Source: Owenia fusiformis (lineage: Eukaryota; Annelida; Polychaeta; Sabellida; Oweniidae). Taken from it: a stretch of DNA of 60,000 bases. The notes under the pieces are model-generated. The model saw only the letters and a program-made list of their open reading frames with translations. It had not been told where the DNA came from and did no database searches. The position numbers and the translations under genes were made by a program. The DNA is taken from positions 11,154,349 through 11,214,348 of the forward strand of contig CAIIXF020000010.1 of assembly GCA_903813345.2 (NCBI GenBank), given 5' to 3'. Of this stretch, positions 48,334 to 58,335 are shown one piece after another (position 1 is the first letter of the stretch; each line of letters opens with the position of its first letter).

Positions 48334-48461
48334 TAACATGAGACAAGTTTGTGCATCGCTGAGTATTTGGCAGTGACACGTGTCTATGCGTATGCGTTCA
48401 TATATTTACTTGACTTGTGCACTGGTGTGTCACAACCTTCTTACGATAGTACACGAGTAAC

Positions 48462-49598
48462 ATGGCTTCGAAAACTGTAAGCAAAGGTAAGTTACTTGAC
48501 TAATTAGCAAACAAATATGTACGTTCATATACTTACAGGCATCGTACAGCTTTTTCTAAATATGCATTCGATATTTCAAAACAGTACGTGTTTACTGTTT
48601 CGTTTGTTTATTCAATGAAATCAGAAACTACATGTATATCCCGCAATATTATAAAAACTACGTACTCTGTGGGGCTTAACATTTTACAGGGTTTGAATGG
48701 CACGTTAGCTGTGAAGAATAAACATGACACTGTGCAAATCAAAGCACGCGTTCGCCTTGCAGCAGCCTTATTACTGAATTTATATCTGTTTCAGAACCTA
48801 CGCTCTTGACAAAAAGAAAACGAAAGGTTTTCTTTTCGAAACCAGAAGTTTTACTTTTACTAAGAAGCTACTTGGTGCATCCATGTTGTTGGACAGAAAT
48901 TGTCGATACCATCAAAGACAATCTCCATCTTCTAACAGAAGACACGTCGAGTTACTACAAACAAACAAGCTATGATCAGCTACAGACCCGTCTTTCTACA
49001 AAGCTTGGGAAGTTGGTTACAGGAAAGGAGGTTGTCAAAGATACAGAAATTCAGTAAGAGATTTCAGGGTTTTTTCATTCTGTTTAGTACTATTATTTAC
49101 TAGACTTTCAAATTTCAGTTTGATTTTGCTTATTTATAAAAATTTTATCCGACTTGTGTTTCAGATTGGCTATTGATGATGTTAAGAAAATGGAAATGAG
49201 GTTTGCGGAAAAACCCTGCCCCCAGCCTACCAAAGCGAAGACTCCCAATCCTGTGGAAGCCCCAACCCCAAAGCCTGTAAAAAACCCGACCCCAAAGTCT
49301 ACAAAAGCCCAGACCCAAGCTGCAACTGCAAGTACGTCAACTCAAGACAAAAACGTCACCATTTTTAATGAGGATGACGATGGACGATTTCCGGGATAAT
49401 ATCGCACATAATATGTCGAGTGGTCATGATGAGGAACTCGCAGTTCCAACAAAGAAGAAAAAGAAGAAGAAAACAGAGACACTAACTGAACTCCACAGAA
49501 GAGTTTTAAAATCCCAAGAAAGATTTCTATTGAAAAAAATGCCCAAAATTATTACAGGACTTGGCATTAGTATTTCCTCCTCAGAATCGTCAGATTAG
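48462..49598 (+). pseudogene. transposon-borne gene with Myb/SANT-like look, frameshifted
   Basis: Three exons fit: 48462-48486, 48795-49053 and 49165 onward, with GT-AG borders and matching phases. The product begins MASKTVSK and contains the basic TKRKRKVFFSK. A helical stretch of about 80 residues follows (PEVLLLLRSYLVHPCCWTEI to KLGKLVTGKEVV), then a K/P/T-rich segment with KTPNPVEAPTPKPVKNPTPK repeats. The frame stops at 49397-49399. The next frame stays open to a TAG at 49598 and reads coherently (DDFRDNIAHNMSSGHDEELA, a poly-Lys run, LHRRVLKSQERFLLKKMP, SSSESSD). One extra base in the acidic GAT/GAC run near 49380 would explain this, by decay or read error. The layout (DNA-binding-like head, basic tail) recalls Myb/trihelix accessory proteins of Harbinger-type transposons, but I do not recognise the family firmly. 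AATAAA follows at 49639-49644. Confidence 0.5.
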
Positions 49599-49863
49599 CT
49601 TAACCACACTTGTATGATCATTATTATTATATATTAATAATAAAAACCCAGTGAATACATAACAGAATATATGTCCCTCTGATTATATAGTCAACAAATA
49701 TCATTTCGTGTTCCATAGTCGGAAGCTTGAAACAATCCAATTGAATTAGGTAGATATTAACCTCAAAAATAAACTTTGAAAATACATAATTACAGGTTTA
49801 CAGTAACCAAGTCGGTGTCGGGACTCTGTTGTCGAAGTCGGCGAGTTTGAAACAACTCTATTA

Positions 49864-50242
49864 CTTGTCTCTTAAGTATTTTAACAAAATATTATGATAT
49901 ATTGCCACATTTTATTTACTGTAATTAAATTCATTTTCAGTGTCGCCTACATTTTTTCACATCTCGTTCCTAAGTAATCAACTTATCTTGGTTTTTGAAT
50001 TAATAAATCACTGTAATAATTGATTTACATGGAATGGGAATGTACGGCATAACATATGTGTATCAAACGTTCATTAGATAATACTGATGGCCCGTAAGAT
50101 ATGCTCCATTATGTGTTCAGTGTTTCGAATCAAAAATATAGGTAATTACGATAAATTAAATAATAATTACACATCAAAACTGTCACTCTGAGTAATAATC
50201 ATCATTTCATTATCATATACGTTTTCTTAACTGTGCCTCCAG
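49864..50242. other. sequence upstream of the amine oxidase; likely ends in a 5'UTR intron
   Basis: AT-rich with no recognised element. The last bases form a strong splice acceptor (TTTTCTTAACTGTGCCTCCAG, pyrimidine-rich, ending 50242), so the first coding exon probably starts at 50243 and an untranslated exon lies upstream. Confidence 0.45.
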
Positions 50243-50268
50243 AGGAGCGGCAACTAAGGTGTGCGAAA

Positions 50269-53200
50269 ATGGTAAAACTACTTTTGGTAGTTTATTTAAT
50301 TGTAATTTGGAGTACAGAGGTAAGTGGGGATATTTGTCCAGATGATGTCGATATTACACCCATTGATGAGACCAAGCCATCAGTATTTCAACAGCTATCC
50401 GCCTTGGAAATAAACAGAGTAAGGGACTATCTTAAAACCGTTCCTGATCTTAATTACAAAGCAGGCCCCGATGGAAACGTTTCCGATACATTTGCGTATA
50501 TAATTGAGAAGAAGCCAGTTCCAAAAGATGATGTTTTAGCTTATGTTGATGGCAGTGGACAGGTGCCAAAACGAGAGGCAAGAGTAGCGTTAGCTGCACC
50601 AACGGGAATGTTGGAGTATACTGTAGGACCATTGCCTAATCCTACATATCATTTCAAGACAAAATTCCCAAAATGGAGTCGAACTGAATTGAGATTCACT
50701 GATCGCCCATCTGCCATAGACTCGATCGCACTTACTATAACCATCCAAAGAGAAGCACGCAAAATGACAAAAATACTACATGAAAGTTTTAATGGTTTTG
50801 ATTTTGAAGATACCTGCAATGATAAATGCCTAACATATTTTGATATGAAGCTAAATGTATACCAGAACAGAAGGCTATTATGGGTTAATATTTTACGCAA
50901 AGTTCCACTCTCAGTAGGCTCTCCACTGATTCATCCGTTAGCACTTCAGTTGCTCGTTGATATGACCAGTTCCGACCCTGACAAGTGGAACGTCGGCCAA
51001 GTTTGGTACAATGAACAACGTTTCGATTCGGTAGATGACTTAGTGGAGAAATACAATAATGATGAAGTAAAAAAAATTAGGATGTCATATGATGAAACCG
51101 ATGTATATTCATCGATGAGACGACGAGGTAATGACAATATGAAAAGTACAAAGAGGGGCCCCGACTGCTTCCCCCAAGATGGTAGAAGATACTCCGTCGA
51201 TGGACATCGTGTAAAATATATGAATTGGGAATTTGAATTTACTTACAGACAGACCACCGGGCCACAGTTATTCGACATAAGGTTTAACAATACGAGGATT
51301 GTGTATGAATTAAGTATGCAAGAAGTAGCATTATCTTACACAGGAAAGAGTCCGTTCTCTCGCCACGGAAATGTTTTCTATGACAACGTAGTTCTCATTG
51401 GCAACTTCTTTTCACCTCTAATGCCTGGTGTGGACTGCCCGAAAGGAGCTTCATTTTTCAGCACTTCTCACTACTCGTATAAACTTGCACGAGAAGTTGA
51501 AATACCCAACGCGTTTTGCCTTTTTGAGTACACCGAGGGTCCACCACTTAGGCGTCATTATGACAGCGATCATCATGGCGGGTATTATTTCTATGCCGGT
51601 ATGCCAAACAATGCGCTTGTTCTGAGAAGCATACAGTCTAACTACAATTACGATTATGTATTTGACTTCATCTTTTACCAGAATGGTGTTATAGGTACTA
51701 AGATTGGGGCCTCTGGATACGTAATGCCTGAATTTGCGAACAGAAAAGTACCCAAGGAAAACCCATTTGGATTTAAAATTCACGAAAATGTTAGAGGTAT
51801 GCTTCATCAGCATCTATTTAGTTTCAAAGTTGACTTAGATATTCAAGGAAGGAAAAACAGACACGAAACACTCGCAGTAGTCGCTAGGCCCACAGTTCAT
51901 AAAGTAGTTGATGGTATAGAGGAGGACGCACATGAACAATATCTTAAGAGGCATCTCAAACATGTAGAAAAAGATGCTGCGTATAGATTCAAATACAAAA
52001 AGCCGAAATTCTATCTCTTCTACAACAATCGTGAAAAGAGTAAATGGGGAGCCAAGCGAGCATACTACATAGATAACCAAGGCGTAAGCAAATATCTATA
52101 TCCCGACGATTCTACGAAAACTGATTCGGTAGCATGGGCGAAGTATCAGCTTGCAGTCACGCGATATCACGTAAGTATAGTATAACTTGATATGTCTAGC
52201 TTGAATTTTTAATGTTAATTTTTTTAACCAATTTGTTTCGTAAGTATATGTTTTGAAGGAATCTAAAATATTGACATAATATTAATCTTCTAAAGGAAAG
52301 CACGGTGAACAATTTATTCAAAGGCCCCATATAAAGGAGCACGTAGGTTATCGCAAACAATTTCAAACGATTCTAACTTGAATTATTATGAATATTTTCT
52401 GATCATGAACATGGGTGTATCTTTTAGATCCATTCATTATCTTCAAGAAAAGTATATAAAATGATAATTTAGTTAATCAGACCTAAGTGATATTGAATAT
52501 TGAAGGGGCAATGGACCAATCAACATACTTTTTCAAAAATGTTGACCTAATTTTCACCAAAAATGCAATGACATGTTTGATTTCCTAAAAGGAAAAGTTG
52601 ATTGCTCCAGGGACTCCAGATACTGAATTTGGATGACCAAATGAACTGAAACCAATGGATAGCATGAGATTTTTCAATGGAGAAATAACATGGGGAGCAC
52701 TTATCTTAAAGCAATTAAGTTTTTCTTTCAAGAACTATTTGATACATCAAAATAAAGAATAGTTATGCATTAAACTTTGAAAAAAATGATTGCATTTTTG
52801 TAAAAATGGGGTCAACATCTTTGAAAAAGTGTGTTGATGGGTTGATTGCTAGTTAAATATCTCCGAGTTTGTTTGACTTTATTATAACTGTATATAATGA
52901 ATTGATCTAAAAGATAAACCTGTCTTTATTGTCAGAAAATAGTCATACCCCAAGATATAACCTTCTGAAATTGTTTGCGATAACCTACGTGCTCCTTTAA
53001 ACCACTTTGACTTAAAATGCAGTCTTACCCAATGTTATCAAAATCGTGATATTTATTTTTTTGAACTTCAAAACGTTGTTTTTGAAGGAATTTTTGTTCG
53101 AAAATTCGTAAATGAATATTTGAAAAATATATAAAAGATGATAACTATTTTTTTACACTTTTTGAAAATCTCTAAAATAACTTCTAAATTCATCAAAAAA

Positions 53201-54668
53201 TTAAATAAAATGATAAAAACATATTTTCTTTGCTGCATGGGGCCTCTAAGAAAGCAATGGATACATTATATTTAAATAACAAATATTTAAATGTTTTTAC
53301 TTTAGGATGATGAAGACAGAAGCACATCAGCCTATAACACGTTCCACCAGGCGGACCCTGTTTTGAATTTCGATTCATATATTAATGACAATGAAAATAT
53401 AACAGACGAGGTATGTAGACTTTCAATATTTTGAAAGTAACTTTTTGTAAATTTAAACCCTTTGGAGACAATGATGATTAAGTAATCGATTGCAAAAGAT
53501 TGACTCGAAGAAATTGTAATGATATTTGAAAAGCTTTACCCCTCAGCCATATCAAACCAGTTCACAAACGCCCTATCCCGTTCCAATAAAACAATCGTAA
53601 AACGGGATCTGGTCGGGAATATGTTCTAAAATACGATATTAGTTCGTTCATAAACAGTTCGCGAACTTTTATGAAAGTCAAGAAATCGTGATTTCAGTCT
53701 TTCAGCAAATAGCTTTTATTATTAGACTCCTGATTGAAAACACGTTGCTTTCATTTTAAGTTTTTACTTGATTGAATGACTGTGACATATCTTGATATAT
53801 AAGGGTTATATACTGGGAGGTTTTGGATATGGGGTTTATCCAGAGGGAGATATGCATATCTACCTGAGGGACCGTAGGGACCGAAGGTAGATGTGCATAT
53901 CTCATGAGGGATGAACCCAATATCCAAACCGACCGTACATAACTGATTTATCCTATACCAAGTAGAGTTTTCTAATTTTCTTTCAATTTTTTTCATTTTT
54001 TCAATTTTTTCACATTTTTCTGATTTTTTCAATTTTTTCTAATTCTTTTTCTATTTTTTTCTCTTTATAATTTTTTATTTTTTCACATTTTTTCTTTTTT
54101 TCAATTTTTTCTTCTTTTTTCAATTTTTTTTCGAAGCGGGAAGATATGCCATGGAGCGGGAAATATGGCGGGAGATATGGAGGTTCAGGATATGGAAACC
54201 TCAAAATCAGGATACGGGATATATCTTACCAACTTATCTCCCTAAAACTCTACCTGGCATAGGATAAAAATTCTTACGTTTGTTTTCTTTCAACATGTCC
54301 ATGAATATTAATAAAATTAATTGCCTTAAGTTTGCTATTTTCGGTAAATTGAATTTGTACAACGAACACACGCAAATCTTTTTCAGGATCTGGTGGCCTG
54401 GGTATCTCTTGGTTTTCAACACGTTCCCAACCATTCATCAGATGTTCCTGTTACAACAACACCCGGGAATATCTTCAGTTTCTACTTGAAACCTTTCAAC
54501 TATTTTGACGAAGACCCGTCTATATCATCGAACGATAATGTTTATGTCACTCCTGGAAAAGATGGTGGGATTGTTGTTGAAGAGAACGCAAACAATGCAA
54601 AGGAAAGTTGCTCGCATCCAAATAAAGATCCACGCTTTGTTGGAGATTATGTTAAGCCAGAGTTTTAA
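50269..54668 (+). CDS. secreted copper amine oxidase (AOC family)
   Basis: Oxidises primary amines to aldehydes with release of ammonia and hydrogen peroxide, using copper and a tyrosine-derived TPQ cofactor. Coding exons 50269-52170, 53306-53410 and 54387-54668 join in phase 0 with GT-AG borders, giving 762 residues (vertebrate AOC3: 763). The ATG at 50269 (AAAATGG context) starts a signal peptide, KLLLVVYLIVIWSTEVSG. Expected residues are present: the aspartate position D372 in FYDNVVLIGN, TPQ tyrosine Y461 in NYNYDYVFD, copper ligands H513 and H515 in HQHLFSFKVDLD, and the third ligand H681 in GFQHVPN. Other family blocks: VYELSMQEVALSY, MPGVDCPKGA, NAFCLFEYTEGPPLRRH, KWGAKRAYYI and YLKPFNYFDEDPS. 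The usual Asp-Ser-Gly after the catalytic aspartate is Asp-Asn-Val here, which is unusual. The signal peptide and lack of a further membrane segment suggest a secreted, diamine-oxidase-like enzyme; substrate unknown. Confidence 0.95.
52171..53305 (+). other. amine oxidase intron 1
   Basis: Donor GTAAGT at 52171, acceptor TTTACTTTAG ending 53305. More than half of it is the inverted-repeat element 52334-52997, so the element enlarged this intron from roughly 470 bases. Confidence 0.9.
52334..52997. mobile_element. MITE family B, copy 2, within amine oxidase intron 1
   Basis: Ends AAGGAGCACGTAGGTTATCG continuing CAAACAATTTC, with an exact inverted copy at the right. TA lies outside both (52332-52333, 52998-52999). 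Internal segments (ATAGCATGAGA, AAATAACATGG and AGGAAAAG) resemble those of 46990-47663, so the two belong to one superfamily although their ends differ. Non-coding. Confidence 0.8.
53543..53685. mobile_element. truncated relative of the 31759-32339 transposon
   Basis: Shares CATATCAAACCAGTTC (versus TATCACACCAAACTAGTTC), TCGTAAAACGGG, CGGGAATATGTTCTAAAATA and GTTCGTTCATAAACAG with the left part of the element at 31759. Only the first ~140 bp is present and no right terminus is seen. It lies in amine oxidase intron 2. Confidence 0.7.
53949..54268. repeat. T-rich tract bounded by inverted repeats
   Basis: TTATCCTATACCAAGTAGAG followed by TTTT faces AAAACTCTACCTGGCATAGG followed by ATAAA. Between them, 53972-54130 is an imperfect ~10-bp repeat of TTTTTTCAAT type, which is strongly pyrimidine-rich on the plus strand. 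It lies in amine oxidase intron 2, about 120 bases before the last acceptor. Purine-rich repeats such as GGGAGATATG flank it on both sides. Confidence 0.65.
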
Positions 54669-54678
54669 TGACAGACTC

Positions 54679-54684
54679 AATAAA
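54679..54684 (+). terminator. proximal poly(A) signal of the amine oxidase
   Basis: AATAAA 10 bases after the stop codon. In the downstream duplicate the same place reads AATGTA, so the signal is lost there. Further AATAAA copies at 54957-54962 and 55007-55012 are kept in both units. Confidence 0.5.
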
Positions 54685-55590
54685 TCATGACATTGACTTT
54701 AATTAAGGAAAATAATTCTAAGGATAAAATATAAATCAGATTTCTTATTCAAAATTGTACTCGGTCAGTACACTATAGTAGTTCCTGATACTCCTACTTG
54801 CTTATACCAGTCTCGTTCCGTTTGTACTCCGTGTAAGAGACTGTTATTTTTGAATCTTTATTTAATTGGAATTGAGAATACTATTTTCAAAGTTGGAAAT
54901 TTCCAATAGGCCTAACTCCAATTTTTGGATTCTGAAAAAAAATTCTTTTATCAGAGAATAAATGTAAAGATAGCGAACTAACATCGATTAAGGCGAAGTT
55001 AAATTAAATAAAAAGTACAAAAATGACTGCCATATTTTTTTTTGATAAAGACACATGTTTTTAAAATCTGTTTACGTATATGAATTGTATATATTGACTA
55101 AAGAAACATGTCAAAGTTAACACCACGCATTTTTCAAAACTATGAATTGGAGGTGCGTGGATCCCCAAAGCTAGCATGAATAGTGTGAAGTGAGGCTAAT
55201 TTTTGAAAGTTTCAAGGAGTAGCCTTGCAACAGTCACACATTTGCAAGAATCCAAAATTTCCACAAATCATCTGACATTTCCCAGGAACAACGAAGGAGC
55301 ATGAAAATGTGCACTTCAGGTAACTTCTAGTTCCGGGAGATTCCGTAAAGACCCCATGTTATAAAATCAAAAAAGTGAAATATATATTTTGTGAGGTGTG
55401 GTCGGTTGAGCAGTCAAACCGTTTTTAAGTCTTCCACGTCACTGGCCAGACTTTTCATGTCCCAAAAGATACAGTCAAAAGGATTATGTATACTAATAAT
55501 GTTACTGTCTTCAATGTATATTCCTTTAGTGTAACGATAAAACCATAAAATCCAAATAATTTAGAGATAAAATTTCATGACTTGCATCGC

Positions 55591-55838
55591 ACGTTCCCAA
55601 CCATTCATCAGATGTTCCTGTTACAACAACACCCGGGAATATCTTCAGTTTCTACTTGAAACCTTTCAACTATTTTGACGAAGACCCGTCTATATCATCG
55701 AACGATAATGTTTATGTCACTCCTGGAAAAGATGGTGGGATTGTTGTTGAAGAGAACGCAAACAATGCAAAGGAAAGTTGCTCGCATCCAAATAAAGATC
55801 CACGCTTTGTTGGAGATTATGTTAAGCCAGAGTTTTAA
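55591..55838 (+). pseudogene. duplicated last-exon fragment of the amine oxidase
   Basis: Encodes the same C-terminal ~82 residues as 54421-54668, from HVPNHSSDVPVTTTPG to the terminal VGDYVKPEF and stop, without substitution. The duplication breakpoint falls inside the copper-ligand His codon; the new upstream base is also C, so CAC is preserved by chance. There is no splice acceptor immediately upstream, and a TGA lies four codons before the His, so it cannot act as a normal last exon. Probably an inert tail copy. Confidence 0.85.
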
Positions 55839-56760
55839 TGACAGACTCAATGTATCATGACATTGACTTTAATTAAGGAAAATAATTCTAAGGATAAAAT
55901 ATAAATCAGATTTCTTATTCAAAATTGTACTCGGTCAGTACACTATAGTAGTTCCTGATACTCCTACTTGCTTATACCAGTCTCGTTCCGTTTGTACTCC
56001 GTGTAAGAGACTGTTATTTTTGAATCTTTATTTAATTGGAATTGAGAATACTATTTTCAAAGTTGGAAATTTCCAATAGGCCTAACTCCAATTTTTGGAT
56101 TCTGAAAAAAAATTCTTTTATCAGAGAATAAATGTAAAGATAGCGAACTAACATCGATTAAGGCGAAGTTAAATTAAATAAAAAGTACAAAAATGACTGC
56201 CATATTTTTTTTTGATAAAGACACATGTTTTTAAAATCTGTTTACGTATATGAATTGTATATATTGACTAAAGAAACATGTCAAAGTTAACACCACGCAT
56301 TTTTCAAAACTATGAATTGGAGGTGCGTGGATCCCCAAAGCTAGCATGAAGAGTGTGAAGTGAGGCTAATTTTTGAAAGTTTCAAGGAGTAGCCTTGCAA
56401 CAGTCACACATTTGCAAGAATCCAAAATTTCCACAAATCATCTGACATTTCCTAGGAACAACGAAGGAGCATGAAAATGTGCACTTCAGGTAACTTCTAG
56501 TTCCGGGAGATTCCGTAAAGACCCCATGTTATAAAATCAAAAAAGTGAAATATATATTTTGTGAGGTGTGGTCGGTTGAGCAGTCAAACCGTTTTTAAGT
56601 CTTCCACGTCACTGGCCAGACTTTTCATGTCCCAAAAGATACAGTCAAAAGGATTATGTATACTAATAATGTTACTGTCTTCAATGTATATTCCTTTAGT
56701 GTAACGATAAAACCATAAAATCCAAATAATTTAGAGATAAAATTTCATGACTTGCATCGC

Positions 56761-57490
56761 ATGATATTGATTTATGATTTTTATATCACGGGTAAGTAAT
56801 CAAACTATAATATAGATGTCATGCTAGTATGAAATCATTACAATCGTCGATCAAAATAAACTTCAAATTATAAATATAAATATACATTTTAATTATGGTA
56901 ATTCTTAATTTACTCAACTCGATGTTCAAATGAAATAACATAATGTAATAGTTGCTAGCTTTCGAGTCAAACCCCATCGCTGACTAAGTAACGGTTTAAT
57001 CTGCTTATTGAGGCAGCAACTAACACTGGCTAACGATCTTTTCGCTAATTGAACCAAACGACTCTATTCAATCGCTAAGCTGGCATTAAAAGTTGTATGA
57101 TCTTTGATAGTTGACTGACGGTTTGATCGTTACTTTATCTTCGGTTTAAATTGTGCAGATGTCAAGCCGCCAGCCGCCAGTTGCATTCGCGAATACTACC
57201 CGACACTTCAAACAATGTGTATAAGTCGTTACCCACATCAAAACCTGTACATTTGCTTATGAATAACCACAGATTGCAATAGTGCAGAGCAGAGTGACCT
57301 ATTAGGTTTTAAGTTAACAAATACAAGCGAGGCTTACATACTGTACCTAGAGAAGTGCACTTGAACACAATATCGAAAGCACTATCGAGCTATCTCTTAA
57401 TTGTCGAGGCCTATCTGACAATGATATCGTGGCAATAATTGCAAGTCATCACCGGCGACAAAGTGATTGGCCTCTGGCTAGTGTGTGGGG
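56761..57490. other. intergenic before the DAO-type gene
   Basis: No gene recognised. The GC content rises locally near 57165-57195 (GCCGCCAGCCGCCAGTTGCA). Nothing repetitive was noticed. A promoter for the following exon pair could lie here; not identifiable. Confidence 0.4.
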
Positions 57491-57586
57491 ATGATAGGAT
57501 CAGTTGCAGCCATGGATGCATCAACCTCATACTCAAACACAGACTCACAGAACAAGATGAGCCTCATTGGACCGCAAAATCCAAAG
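57491..57586 (+). pseudogene. decayed first exon paralogous to 58195-58335
   Basis: Reads MIGSVAAMDASTSYSNTDSQ, then NKMSLIGPQNPK and a donor GTAATG. This aligns with GMIGSATAKH...CLIGPSEPK of the intact exon, with the same end phase and same donor position. The upstream part that should encode the first glycines of the FAD-binding motif has an in-frame TAG and a shifted frame, so the Rossmann signature is lost. Probably the relic of a tandem gene or exon duplication; an alternative non-enzymatic start cannot be excluded. Confidence 0.55.
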
Positions 57587-57734
57587 GTAATGATTCTGGG
57601 CGTTATTTTGATTCAATAGGTCAGACCGGTCATAAAACTCAAAATGTCAAAGGTCAATGTCATCAAACTATAGGTGGTCGTAGACTCTCGCAGTACATCA
57701 AATGACGTCATACCAATATATATTATATAAAGTT

Positions 57735-58160
57735 AAGATTATTCTTTCCATTCAACATTTTTGAAAAAATTCCTATACCTGCACATGTTATTTTCTGGTA
57801 CAAAATAAAGTAAGAAGGCATCTGTGTATTTCCATGCTTTTTTCAGGAAAGTATCATTGCACTGTCTTCTTTTAGTAAACCTAGTAATAGGTCAAAGGCA
57901 ACTTCAGGAAATGCTGATATTTCAAGAAAAATCATTCAAAATGGCCGCCTTTTCAAATTTTCAAATTTATTCTCCAAGTTTCTCCATAACACTGGATTTC
58001 CAATGACCAATTACTAGGTTTACTGAGAGAAGACAATATAATGATACTTTCCTGAAAAAAGCAAGGAAATACACACATGCCTTCATACTTTATTTTGCAC
58101 CAGATAATAACATGGGCAAGTATAGGAATTTTTTCAATTTGGGTTGGAAAGAATAACCTT
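57735..58160. mobile_element. MITE with ~165-bp inverted arms
   Basis: Left arm AAGATTATTCTTTCCATTCA and right arm (inward) AAGGTTATTCTTTCCAACCC. Inverted similarity continues through CAAAATAAAGTA and TTTTTTCAGGAAAGTATCAT to GTAAACCTAGTAAT. The spacer is ~120 bp and no target duplication is certain. It separates the decayed and intact FAD exons and ends 20 bases before the intact exon's acceptor. Confidence 0.85.
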
Positions 58161-58179
58161 ATAATCTATGATATTTCAG

Positions 58180-58335
58180 AATGCGTTCAAGACCATGCCT
58201 TGCAGTAAGCGAATATCCATGTATGATGTCTGTATAGTTGGGGCTGGCATGATAGGATCTGCAACTGCAAAACATCTCTCGGAAATTAGTAGGACCGGAA
58301 AAAAGATTTGTCTTATTGGACCCTCAGAACCCAAG
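58180..58335 (+). CDS. FAD-dependent oxidoreductase (DAO family), first coding exon, partial
   Basis: Only the 5' part of the gene lies in the window. Acceptor TATGATATTTCAG ends at 58179 and donor GTCAGT starts at 58336. The likely ATG at 58195 gives 47 residues, ending in phase 0. DVCIVGAGMIGSATAKHLSE is a textbook dinucleotide-binding motif (GXGXXG) of the DAO superfamily, which includes sarcosine oxidase and D-amino acid oxidase; KKICLIGPSEPK is the second strand. An ATG at 58219 just before YDVCIVGAG is an alternative start. An out-of-frame ATG at 58181 precedes it. Downstream exons were not found before 60000. Exact substrate class unknown. Confidence 0.75.

Larger units (their letters stand above)
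47850..49863. mobile_element. 2-kb inverted-repeat element carrying a small spliced gene
   Basis: Both ends carry TAATAGAGTTGTTTCAAACT continuing CGCCGACTTCGACAACAGAG; inverted identity runs about 67 bp (47850-47916 and 49797-49863) and weakens to ~95 bp. TA at 47853-47854 and 49859-49860 is the best target-duplication candidate, putting the element at 47855-49858. It contains a plus-strand gene (48462-49598), a poly(A) signal and a nested hairpin MITE, but no recognisable DDE transposase, so it is non-autonomous or a gene-capturing derivative. Confidence 0.85.
54421..56760. repeat. 1170-bp tandem duplication of the amine oxidase tail
   Basis: Unit 1 is 54421-55590 and unit 2 is 55591-56760, at an exact offset of 1170. 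I see only about four differences: 54682-54683 AA versus GT, 55181 T versus G and 55283 C versus T. Each unit holds the last ~80 codons of the amine oxidase plus about 920 bases of 3' flank. The very low divergence implies a recent event, or an assembly artefact. Confidence 0.97.
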
